Below are positions 57,488-64,000 of a stretch of 64,000 nt of DNA, in pieces. Below the pieces are notes generated by a model, which worked only from the letters and a program-made list of their open reading frames with translations, searched no databases and was not told the DNA's origin. The DNA is from Rouxiella chamberiensis (GTDB lineage: Bacteria > Pseudomonadota > Gammaproteobacteria > Enterobacterales > Enterobacteriaceae): positions 3,162,001 to 3,226,000 of the forward strand of contig NZ_CP114058.1 of assembly GCF_026967475.1 (NCBI RefSeq), written 5' to 3'. How positions within the stretch are numbered: position 1 is the first letter of the stretch; the number at the start of each line of letters is the position of its first letter. Both the position numbers and the translations under genes were made by a program.

Positions 57488-59629
57488 TTACTTCTTGCGC
57501 CATACGGTTAACTGCGCGACCGTATGTTGGTGTTTTCTCGCTGTTTCACGGATAACAAACGGGATATCGACAGGGGCCTGCACCTCTTCGAAATCGGCCG
57601 CCAGCAACCGTTGTAGCGCCTGATAGCTGGTCAGCGCCTCGCCATTTTCACGCACGCCGCCTATCCAGTTCTCTTTCGGCGTGAACTCTTCAAGCCAGGT
57701 ATAAGGTGACGACAGCATCAGGATCCCGCCGCGCGCGATTCTTGGCGTGATATCGCGCAGGAACCGACGAGGATCGCGCAGCCTGTCAATCAGGTTGGAG
57801 GCCAGCACCAGATCATAGGACTCGGTCTGAGGTTTCAGGTTACAGGCATCGCCCTGCATAAACTGCACGCGAGACGCCTGCTCGGCAGAGATGCCGATAT
57901 CCGCCAGACTGGCCTGACAATATTGCATCAGCTCGCCCTCTTCCGGCATCAGATAACGGCGTTCTTCACCACGCACCAACGACAGCGCGACGTCGATAAA
58001 GCGCGCCGAGTAATCCATTCCCGTAACCTTGTCGAACGTACGCGCCAACTCGAAGCTCGCCCGACCCGTTGCGCAGCCGATATCCAGCGCAGAACCGCGT
58101 TTTGTTACCACCTGCTCGGCGATATCTACCAGCGCGCGACCATAGTTCGGCACATTGAAATAGCTCGGGCCGTACTGGAAATCAAGATACTGCGACACCA
58201 GCGTATCCGTTTCATAAGGATTAACGGTGACCTTTTCCTGATGCGTCGACAGCACATAGCGGAATCCCGCATGCTGGAAGAAATGACGACGAAACGCGTA
58301 ACGCGCCGATTTCAGCGCCTCGTTTCCGGTCGAGATCCAGCTGCCGCCCTTGATAATCGCGTGCTTGCCATCAAAGGTCGGCGTAGAGAAATCGTCATAC
58401 ATTGGGTGGATTTTGAAACCGTCAAAACCGCTTATCGGCGTCGTGGTCCACTGCCAGACATTGCCGACGATGTCGTAAAAATCGCCCTGCGCAAAACGGT
58501 CCACAGGACAACTCGAGGCCCAGTACGCCAGATTGATATTGCCCGGAGCCTGTTCCCAGCTAGTTTGATCGCCTTCAACTTGCTCGCGCAACACATACCA
58601 TTCCGCTTCGGTCGGCAATTGAATGGATTTGCCCGTGTCATCCGCCTTCCAGCGGCAGAATGCAGCCGCTTCCAGCTGATTGACCTCGGCGGGCCAATCC
58701 CATGGCATCATTACTTCTTCTGCCAGCAGACGCAATTTCAGTGCGGCAGGTTCATTAATCGAACCAACCCAGAAAGTAGGCATCTCCGCTTTCGAAAATT
58801 TGAGCCAGCCCTCACCTTCTTCATCCCACCACCGGGAATTCTGATAGCCACCCGCCTGAACAAATTCATAAAATTCGGCGTTGCTGACCAGCATTTTGCT
58901 GGCCTTGAAAGCGCTGACTTTGGTTTCGAAACGGCCGTACTCATTGTCCCAACCGTAGGTTTCATCCGTTTTACCCAATGTAATGGACGTTTCAGGCAGA
59001 GCGACCAGCGTGTTCTCGGGTGCTGCGGTGCGATCGGTGCGGGCTTTCTGACAGACCGGCCAATGCGCCTGAGGTGCGACCCATTCGATAGGCAACTGGC
59101 GCATTAATACGCTCGACGTTTCCAAATGAATGCGCTCGTGTTCAATACCCATCATGACAATCCATGCCGGGCTTTCCCAATCCAGCGGCAACTCGATGGG
59201 CATGGTGTTAATCAGCTGCGTTACGCGCTGGCGCACCTTGCCGCGGTAATCGCGCAACTCGGCCACTGACGGCCACTCGTAATGGCTGTTATCCAGGTCA
59301 TCCCAGCTCATCTCATCAACGCCGATTGCCAGCGTTGCCTCAATGTTCGGGTCGATGCGCTCGTGGATAAGCCCTGCGGCCATCAGCTTGTTGATATAGA
59401 ACGTCGCCGTATGTCCGAAATAGAAAATCAGCGGGTGTCTGAGCGAAATGGCCTTGGTAAAATAGGCGCGCTCATCTGCCAGCACGTCAAACAGGCTCTC
59501 ATACAGTTCCCAGGTCTGGTTAAAATATCCAAGAATTTCATCGCGTTTTTTCTCAACGTCATTACCGCTCAACAGTAAGGTCTTCGTTGGAGCGGGTAAC
59601 CCTCCGCTAATCGCTTTGCTGCTCGCCAT
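57488..59629 (-). CDS. ovoA: 5-histidylcysteine sulfoxide synthase / mercaptohistidine methyltransferase OvoA
   Basis: OvoA makes ovothiol A, a methylated mercaptohistidine antioxidant. Its iron part couples cysteine and histidine with O2, and its C-terminal part is an N-methyltransferase. The 713-residue protein has an N-terminal DinB-like domain with the iron-binding HERIHLE (H-x3-H-x-E near residue 159). An FGE-sulfatase domain follows, with LPTEAEWYVLREQVEGD, GNVWQWTTTPI and FRRHFFQHAGFRYV. The methyltransferase domain, from about residue 460, has LDIGCATGRASFELA near residue 516. The start MASSKAISGG follows a GGAAT sequence. It is monocistronic with its own terminator, and the partner lyase OvoB is not in the window. 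Confidence 0.93.
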   Translation of the reverse strand: MASSKAISGGLPAPTKTLLLSGNDVEKKRDEILGYFNQTWELYESLFDVLADERAYFTKAISLRHPLIFYFGHTATFYINKLMAAGLIHERIDPNIEATLAIGVDEMSWDDLDNSHYEWPSVAELRDYRGKVRQRVTQLINTMPIELPLDWESPAWIVMMGIEHERIHLETSSVLMRQLPIEWVAPQAHWPVCQKARTDRTAAPENTLVALPETSITLGKTDETYGWDNEYGRFETKVSAFKASKMLVSNAEFYEFVQAGGYQNSRWWDEEGEGWLKFSKAEMPTFWVGSINEPAALKLRLLAEEVMMPWDWPAEVNQLEAAAFCRWKADDTGKSIQLPTEAEWYVLREQVEGDQTSWEQAPGNINLAYWASSCPVDRFAQGDFYDIVGNVWQWTTTPISGFDGFKIHPMYDDFSTPTFDGKHAIIKGGSWISTGNEALKSARYAFRRHFFQHAGFRYVLSTHQEKVTVNPYETDTLVSQYLDFQYGPSYFNVPNYGRALVDIAEQVVTKRGSALDIGCATGRASFELARTFDKVTGMDYSARFIDVALSLVRGEERRYLMPEEGELMQYCQASLADIGISAEQASRVQFMQGDACNLKPQTESYDLVLASNLIDRLRDPRRFLRDITPRIARGGILMLSSPYTWLEEFTPKENWIGGVRENGEALTSYQALQRLLAADFEEVQAPVDIPFVIRETARKHQHTVAQLTVWRKK

Positions 59630-59793
59630 CTTTATTCCTTATCTTTGTTTTGGAAACAGAACAGGAATAAGTGTAGCAGGTGCAGAAACGGCATCACTTT
59701 GAGGGCATGGAAGAAGTGTAAGAAAGGAATAGCGCACGACTACCCTTGCCTGGCATAGTTAATGTAATCAATTAGCTAAGTGAGTAAATAGAA

Positions 59794-60573
59794 ATGGCAG
59801 CAGGGAAGCGTTGGACACGGGAAGAGTTATTGATAGCGATGAAGCTCTATAGCCAGATTCCCTTTGGTCGATTACATTCCCGCAATCCAGACATTATCCT
59901 TTACGCCAATCTGTTGGGCCGCACGCCCTCTTCACTTGCCATGAAGCTCGTTAATCTGGCGAGTCTCGACCCTTATATTCTTGATTCAGGAAGAAAAGGA
60001 TTGGATGGTGCCTCCAATGCAGACCGCGCAGTGTGGCAGGAGATGAATCAGGATTGCGAAAAGTTTGAAGTCGATTGCGCCCAGGCGATGCAAGCATTGT
60101 CCCCCCAACCTACAAATTATGTACTCGAAGACAGTGATATCATTGATTTCACTGGAAAAGACAGATTGACCCTCGTTAAGGCCAGAGTGGGACAACAACT
60201 TTTTAGAAAGCGCGTTCTAACGGCCTATGATTTTCGATGCTGCGTAACGGGGTTGGAAGAGACGTCTCTACTGGTTGCCAGCCATATTCTGCCGTGGAAA
60301 GAGAGTGAACAGCACCGGCTCAACCCCAGCAATGGTTTATGTCTCTCAAACCTTCACGACCGGGCATTCGATCAGGGGCTTATTACTTTCAACGAGCATC
60401 TGGAACTCGTGCTGTCGCCTAAAATCAAAAGACTCAAAAGCGCGATCAGTCAGGAGAATTTCCATAAATATGAAGGGAACAAGATTCGTTCACCGAAAAA
60501 CTTCTTTCCTGATCCCAGTCAGTTGGCTTTCCATAGAGAAAAAATTTTCGACAAGAAAAGCGAGATTGCCTAA
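59794..60573 (+). CDS. HNH endonuclease family protein
   Basis: This 259-residue protein has a C-terminal HNH domain: FRCCVTGLEETSLLVASHILPW near residues 148-170, SNGLCLSNLHDRAFDQGLI and NEHLELVLSP. This is the HNH_2 type with the ASHI-(K/E)-PW block seen in restriction-like nucleases. The N-terminal third (WTREELLIAMKLYSQIPFGR, then LLGRTPSSLAMKL) is a helical domain that could bind DNA and is common in solitary HNH proteins. No methyltransferase is next to it. It is 220 bp from ovoA, divergent, and close to an integrase remnant at a tRNA. A defence or mobile-element role is possible but unproven. Confidence 0.85.
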   Translation: MAAGKRWTREELLIAMKLYSQIPFGRLHSRNPDIILYANLLGRTPSSLAMKLVNLASLDPYILDSGRKGLDGASNADRAVWQEMNQDCEKFEVDCAQAMQALSPQPTNYVLEDSDIIDFTGKDRLTLVKARVGQQLFRKRVLTAYDFRCCVTGLEETSLLVASHILPWKESEQHRLNPSNGLCLSNLHDRAFDQGLITFNEHLELVLSPKIKRLKSAISQENFHKYEGNKIRSPKNFFPDPSQLAFHREKIFDKKSEIA

Positions 60574-60654
60574 GACGTTTAAATATTCAATGTGTGCAGA
60601 CACAGTCTGGCTAATGGATGAAGGCTAATCGAATAACCGAAAAACCCCAAAAAG

Positions 60655-60678
60655 GCCACCCTTTGAGGTGATCTGATT
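60655..60678. repeat. Imperfect copy of the sequence downstream of tRNA-Leu(CAA)
   Basis: The 24 bp here, beginning GCCACCC and ending CTGATT, match 61001-61024 at 19 of 24 positions in direct orientation. The integrase remnant lies between the two. It may be a decayed attachment-site flank or an independent weak terminator. Confidence 0.4.
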
Positions 60679-60727
60679 ACCGAAATTTGCACTTAAGAAT
60701 GACGTTCTCTTGCTGGTTCCGGCCGTT

Positions 60728-60920
60728 TTATTTTAGCGCGGCGTTAATCAGCTGCACGTTCTCAGGTCGCCGGTACTTCATGCGCCAGTATTTGGATCCC
60801 TTGACTGAGATCTCAAGATAAAAATCGCCAACATCATTAATTTTATGGGTTTTTTCTTTGGGTTTTGCAGGTTGACTTGGCGGGCATTGAGCTTTATCTG
60901 GGACACGTTTTCTTATCGAA
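60728..60920 (-). pseudogene. Remnant of a tyrosine-type phage integrase (N-terminal arm-binding domain)
   Basis: The minus strand reads AKPKEKTHKINDVGDFYLEI, then SVKGSKYWRMKYRRPEN, and stops after INAALK. This matches the DUF4102/arm-binding start of P4-like integrases (usually AKPKEKPYKLxDGxGLYLxV and GSKYWRxKYR). Only about 60 codons are left and the conserved start and the whole catalytic domain are missing. It lies about 115 bp past tRNA-Leu(CAA), in the same orientation, as integrases of tRNA-borne islands do. The rest of 60574-61034 has no gene. Confidence 0.78.
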
Positions 60921-60991
60921 GTGAAGATGCCTCCAATCTATGTCGCCCCGAGTAACCGGATGGCAACGGATGTGCTCGGACGAATTGAGAG

Positions 60992-61020
60992 CAAAAAAAA
61001 GCCACCTCTTAAGGTGACTT
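60992..61020 (-). terminator. Terminator of tRNA-Leu(CAA)
   Basis: On the minus strand GTCACCT, loop taag and AGGTGGC are followed by eight T, 15 bp after the tRNA 3' end. Confidence 0.85.
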
Positions 61021-61034
61021 GATTTTCATACTAA

Positions 61035-61119
61035 TGGTGCCGAAGGCCGGAATCGAACCGGCACGCCTCGCGGCGGTTGATTTTGAATCAACTGCGTCTA
61101 CCGATTTCGCCACTTCGGC
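61035..61119 (-). tRNA. leuX: tRNA-Leu (anticodon CAA), leuX-like
   Basis: This 85-nt class II tRNA gene begins GCCGAAGTGGCGAAATCGG and ends CCTTCGGCACCA, with CCA encoded. The anticodon loop reads TTCAAAA (CAA). It corresponds to E. coli leuX, a common integration site for islands, and an integrase remnant lies just downstream. Confidence 0.96.
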
Positions 61120-61406
61120 ACTGCAAGTAGTATGCGGAAAACGGGTGCATTATACCTCTACCGCGACCCTACGCAATACTTATCCCTCGGTTCTTATTCC
61201 AAGTGCTGAAAAAACAGTCACACCGCGCTTTTGAGATTGATTTTCAGGCAAAAAATCGAGGTTTACCCACAATTATTTGCCGATTGCGCGTTATGCCCCT
61301 TCAACGCGGAGTAAGACTGTAAATTTTTCAGTGAAGCGATGAATTCCTCATGCGGTTCTGCGCGTATCCCATTAAGATAAATTAACTCTCCCTTTTACCC
61401 TTTTAT

Positions 61407-62555
61407 ATGGAAATGCGTTTGTTGAAAAAATTCTCTCTCTCGCTGCTGGCGTTGGCGTTTGCCACTCTGCCGGCGCTGAGTCAGGCGCAGTCACAACGTC
61501 TGGCTTCCCAGGTGGTCGATGACCATGCAGAACACATCTATTACGGCAGCGGCGCCATGGGTATGGCCATGGTTGTCGTTGATAATAATCAGCAGGTTTT
61601 CCGCAGTTTTGGAGAAACCAAACCGGGGTCGGGGTTGCGTCCACGTGAGGATTCGCTAATCCGCATCGCGTCGCTGACCAAGCTGATGACCAGTGAAGTG
61701 CTGGTCAAGCTGTCGGAACAGGGTACGGTGAAAGTCACGGATCCGCTGCGCAAATACGCACCGGGCAATGCCTTTGTGCCGTATTACAGCCCAACGTCAC
61801 CGATTACCCTGCTTAGTCTGGCCACGCACACCAGCGGTCTTCCGCGCGAGCAGCCGGGCGGTGTGGCGCATCGTCCGGTGTTTACCTGGCCGAATCGCGT
61901 CGAGCGCTGGAGCTGGTTGCAGTCGGCGAGCATGAAAACGCCGCCGGGTGCCAACGCGGCGTATTCGAATCTGGGCTTCGACCTGCTGGCCGACGGGCTG
62001 GCCGATGCCGCGCACAAACCTTACACCCAGCTGTTCCGTGAATTGATCACGCAGCCCAACGGGATGGTGAACACTACCTACACTCCTACAGCGGCGCAGT
62101 GCGCGCGTCTGATGGAAGGTCTGCGCCCAAGCCCGTGTCTGAATACCACGGCGGCAATCGGCAGCGGTGGCGTGTATTCCACGCCGGAAGACATGGGCCG
62201 CTGGATGAAACAGTTCATTCCGTCTCTGAACGGTCAGCAAAGTCAGACGGCGGCGTTGGCGCAGAAGATGATTTATCGCCGTACCGATCTGGTTTCGCTT
62301 AAAGGCATGGATGTGCCGGGGCAGGCCTACGAGCTGGGAATGGGCTGGGTAACGATGGCACCGACGCCGCTGTTGCCGCGCATCATTCAGAAAACAGGCG
62401 GCGGCGGCGGTTTCATCACTTACATGGCGATGGTGCCGCAGCGTGGTGTCGGGGTGTTTATCGTGGTCACGCGTTCAGAGTTGAGCAAGTTCAAGAACAT
62501 GAGCGATGGCGTCAATGCGCTGGTCGCAGATTTGGTTCGCAACAACGAAATCTGA
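61407..62555 (+). CDS. ampH: D-alanyl-D-alanine carboxypeptidase/endopeptidase AmpH
   Basis: AmpH is a periplasmic penicillin-binding protein of the class C beta-lactamase fold that trims peptidoglycan peptides. The 382-residue product has a signal peptide (FSLSLLALAFATLPALSQAQ). The serine motif SLTK is near residue 90, YSN in GANAAYSNLGFDLLA near residue 185 and the third motif is in QKTGGGGGFITYMAM near residue 332. The IGSGGVYSTPEDMGRWM block and overall match identify AmpH rather than AmpC. It is convergent with lptG. In E. coli ampH is far away, next to sbmA. Confidence 0.9.
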   Translation: MEMRLLKKFSLSLLALAFATLPALSQAQSQRLASQVVDDHAEHIYYGSGAMGMAMVVVDNNQQVFRSFGETKPGSGLRPREDSLIRIASLTKLMTSEVLVKLSEQGTVKVTDPLRKYAPGNAFVPYYSPTSPITLLSLATHTSGLPREQPGGVAHRPVFTWPNRVERWSWLQSASMKTPPGANAAYSNLGFDLLADGLADAAHKPYTQLFRELITQPNGMVNTTYTPTAAQCARLMEGLRPSPCLNTTAAIGSGGVYSTPEDMGRWMKQFIPSLNGQQSQTAALAQKMIYRRTDLVSLKGMDVPGQAYELGMGWVTMAPTPLLPRIIQKTGGGGGFITYMAMVPQRGVGVFIVVTRSELSKFKNMSDGVNALVADLVRNNEI

Positions 62556-62582
62556 CGAGAGCAGGCCTTGCTCCCGGAAAAT

Positions 62583-62613
62583 AAAAAAGCAGCTCGAGTG
62601 AGCTGCTTTTTTT
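62583..62613. terminator. Bidirectional terminator between ampH and lptG
   Basis: AAAAAAGCAGCTC, loop gagt and GAGCTGCTTTTTTT lie between the convergent stops. Confidence 0.9.
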
Positions 62614-62628
62614 ATCTTTACTGCCTGA

Positions 62629-63699
62629 CTAACTGCGTTTGAGAAGAAGATACACGCTGATAAACAGGAACAGGGCGCTCGGTAATATCGCGCCCAATAA
62701 CGGCGGAATATTGTACACCAGGCTGAGCGGGCCGAAGATCTGGTCGAGGACGTAGAACAGGAATCCAAAGCAGATACCGGTCACCACGCGAACTCCCATC
62801 GGCACGCTGCGCAGCGGTCCGAAGATAAACGACAGCGCCATCAGCATCATCACGGCGACCGAGAGCGGCGCGAAAATCTTGCGCCACATGTTCAGCTGGT
62901 AGCGCTTGGCTTCCTGACCGCTCTGCTTGAGGTATTTGACGTAGTTGTACAGGCCGCTAATCGACAGCGCATCGGGGTCAAGTGCGACCACGCCGAGCTT
63001 GTCGGGCGTCAGATTGGTTTTCCATTCTCCGTTCAGCGTTTGCGAACCGCTAATGGTGGTCGGACTGCCAAGCACGGACTCGTCAACCTGCGAAAGCTGC
63101 CAGCTACCGTTGTCATACTGCGCAGAGGTCGCGTAACGCACGGACAACAGCTTATGGTTGTCATCGAAATGGTAGATATTCACGCCGGTAATCTGGTTAT
63201 CGCCGGTCACGTGCTCGATAAAGATAAAGTCGTTGCCGTCTTTGGCCCACAGACCGCTCTGGGTGGAAACCAGCGAGCCGCCAAACATCTGCTCGGCACG
63301 ATAGTTACGCGCCATCTGTTCGCCCTGCGGAGAGACCCACTCGCCAATCGCCATCGTCAGCAACACCAACGGGATCGCGGTTTTCATCACCGAAGTCGCC
63401 ACCTGCAAACGCGTGAAGCCGGAAGCCTGCATGACCACCAGCTCACTGCGCGTCGCAAGCGCCCCCAGCCCCAGCAGCGCACCCAGTAGCGCCGCCATCG
63501 GGAAGAAAATCTCGATGTCTTTCGGCACGGAAAGCAGGGTATACAACCCGGCATCCAGAGCGGAATAGCTGCCCTGCCCGACTTTACGCAGCTGATCGAC
63601 AAACTTGATGATGCCGGAGAGCGACACCAGCATGAACAGCGTCATCATGATGGTGTTGAAAATCGTGCGTCCGATATAACGGTCCAAAACTCCAAACAT
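62629..63699 (-). CDS. lptG: LPS export ABC transporter permease LptG
   Basis: LptG, with LptF and the LptB dimer, extracts lipopolysaccharide from the inner membrane for transport to the surface. The 356-residue protein has six segments: GVLDRYIGRTIFNTIMMTLF at the start, three N-terminal helices, a periplasmic beta-jellyroll domain (about residues 130-265) and three C-terminal helices with FAPLSVAVMMLMALSFIFG. The ATG at 63699 overlaps the lptF stop (TGATG), so the two are coupled; the open frame upstream is lptF sequence in another frame. Confidence 0.96.
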   Translation of the reverse strand: MFGVLDRYIGRTIFNTIMMTLFMLVSLSGIIKFVDQLRKVGQGSYSALDAGLYTLLSVPKDIEIFFPMAALLGALLGLGALATRSELVVMQASGFTRLQVATSVMKTAIPLVLLTMAIGEWVSPQGEQMARNYRAEQMFGGSLVSTQSGLWAKDGNDFIFIEHVTGDNQITGVNIYHFDDNHKLLSVRYATSAQYDNGSWQLSQVDESVLGSPTTISGSQTLNGEWKTNLTPDKLGVVALDPDALSISGLYNYVKYLKQSGQEAKRYQLNMWRKIFAPLSVAVMMLMALSFIFGPLRSVPMGVRVVTGICFGFLFYVLDQIFGPLSLVYNIPPLLGAILPSALFLFISVYLLLKRS

Positions 63700-64000
63700 C
63701 AGGCCGCTCCTCTCAAACGGGCGCGAATTCTGCGCATAGGCAGGGTATCCCACAGGTTGAGCAATACGGCGATCGCCAGATACACCAGATTGGTGACCCA
63801 CATCCAGATCATCGGATCAAGCTTCCCTTTCTCGGCATTCGATTTCAACGAGCTTTGCAGCAGGAAGAAGATGAGATACAGGAAGATAGCGGGCAGCATG
63901 CTCAGCACACGCCCCTGACGCGGGTTGACGACAGAAAGCGGTACGACCATCAGCGCCATGATAAACACGGACACTACCAGCGTCAGACGCCAGTTCAGTT
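63699..64000 (-). CDS. lptF: LPS export ABC transporter permease LptF, C-terminal part (cut by window edge)
   Basis: About 100 C-terminal codons of LptF are visible, including FIMALMVVPLSVVNPRQGRV and two membrane segments (MLPAIFLYLIFFLLQSS and WVTNLVYLAIAVLLNLWD). The frame is open to the window edge, so the N-terminal two thirds lie outside. It overlaps the lptG start. Confidence 0.94.
   Translation of the reverse strand, partial: LNWRLTLVVSVFIMALMVVPLSVVNPRQGRVLSMLPAIFLYLIFFLLQSSLKSNAEKGKLDPMIWMWVTNLVYLAIAVLLNLWDTLPMRRIRARLRGAA

Overview
The window is 64 kb of chromosome from a member of the Enterobacterales, probably a Serratia/Rahnella/Rouxiella-like (Yersiniaceae) lineage. I infer this from gene order and protein similarity recalled from memory, so the genus is not certain. 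Most genes follow the E. coli order across the origin of its genetic map: ileS-ribF-rpsT-nhaA-dnaJ-dnaK, mog-talB-yaaJ-yaaA-thrCBA-thrL, yjtD-arcA-creA-rob-gpmB-yjjX-trpR-slt-ettA, nadR-radA-serB-ytjB-deoDBAC, yjjV-yjjU-ytjA-osmY-prfC, rimI-holD-rsmC, the tRNA-Leu(CAG) cluster, then tRNA-Leu(CAA) and lptG-lptF.

Layout. Positions 1-9300 hold translation, riboflavin, Na+/H+ antiport and heat-shock genes, with a sigma32 promoter before dnaK. Positions 9500-18030 hold talB, yaaJ, yaaA and the threonine operon with its leader peptide, attenuator and promoter. Positions 18100-29900 hold yjtD, arcA (with an upstream FNR box), creA, rob, gpmB, yjjX, trpR (with its operator), slt, ettA and a divergent LysR/dehydrogenase pair. 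Positions 30000-41600 hold nadR-radA-serB, ytjB, the deoCABD nucleoside operon with a CRP-CytR-CRP control region and two far-upstream DeoR-like operators, yjjV and yjjU. Positions 41600-48500 hold ytjA, osmY, prfC, tsgA (behind a perfect CRP site), rimI-holD and rsmC.

The variable part is about 10 kb, from 50789 to 61119, between three near-identical tRNA-Leu(CAG) genes and a tRNA-Leu(CAA) gene (leuX-like). It holds a beta-carbonic anhydrase, a fused ATP-dependent dihydroxyacetone kinase opposite a GlxA-type regulator, a MarT/FidL-like regulator pair, the ovothiol enzyme OvoA, a solitary HNH nuclease and a decayed phage-type integrase beside the tRNA. The most interesting undescribed signal is in front of the MarT-like gene. 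CCTGA occurs twice, then five more times, at exactly 11-bp spacing. The near pair sits just upstream of a TATAAT box with a poor -35, as expected for tandem binding by an OmpR-type winged-helix regulator.

A second strong pattern is technical. About ten single-base insertions or deletions, mostly in homopolymers, break conserved genes (ribF, thrC, thrA, arcA twice, deoA, tsgA, an MFS transporter, yjtD and the MarT-like gene). Reversing each one restores a protein of the expected length, for example ArcA at 238 and YjtD at 228 residues. These look like assembly errors rather than real pseudogenes.
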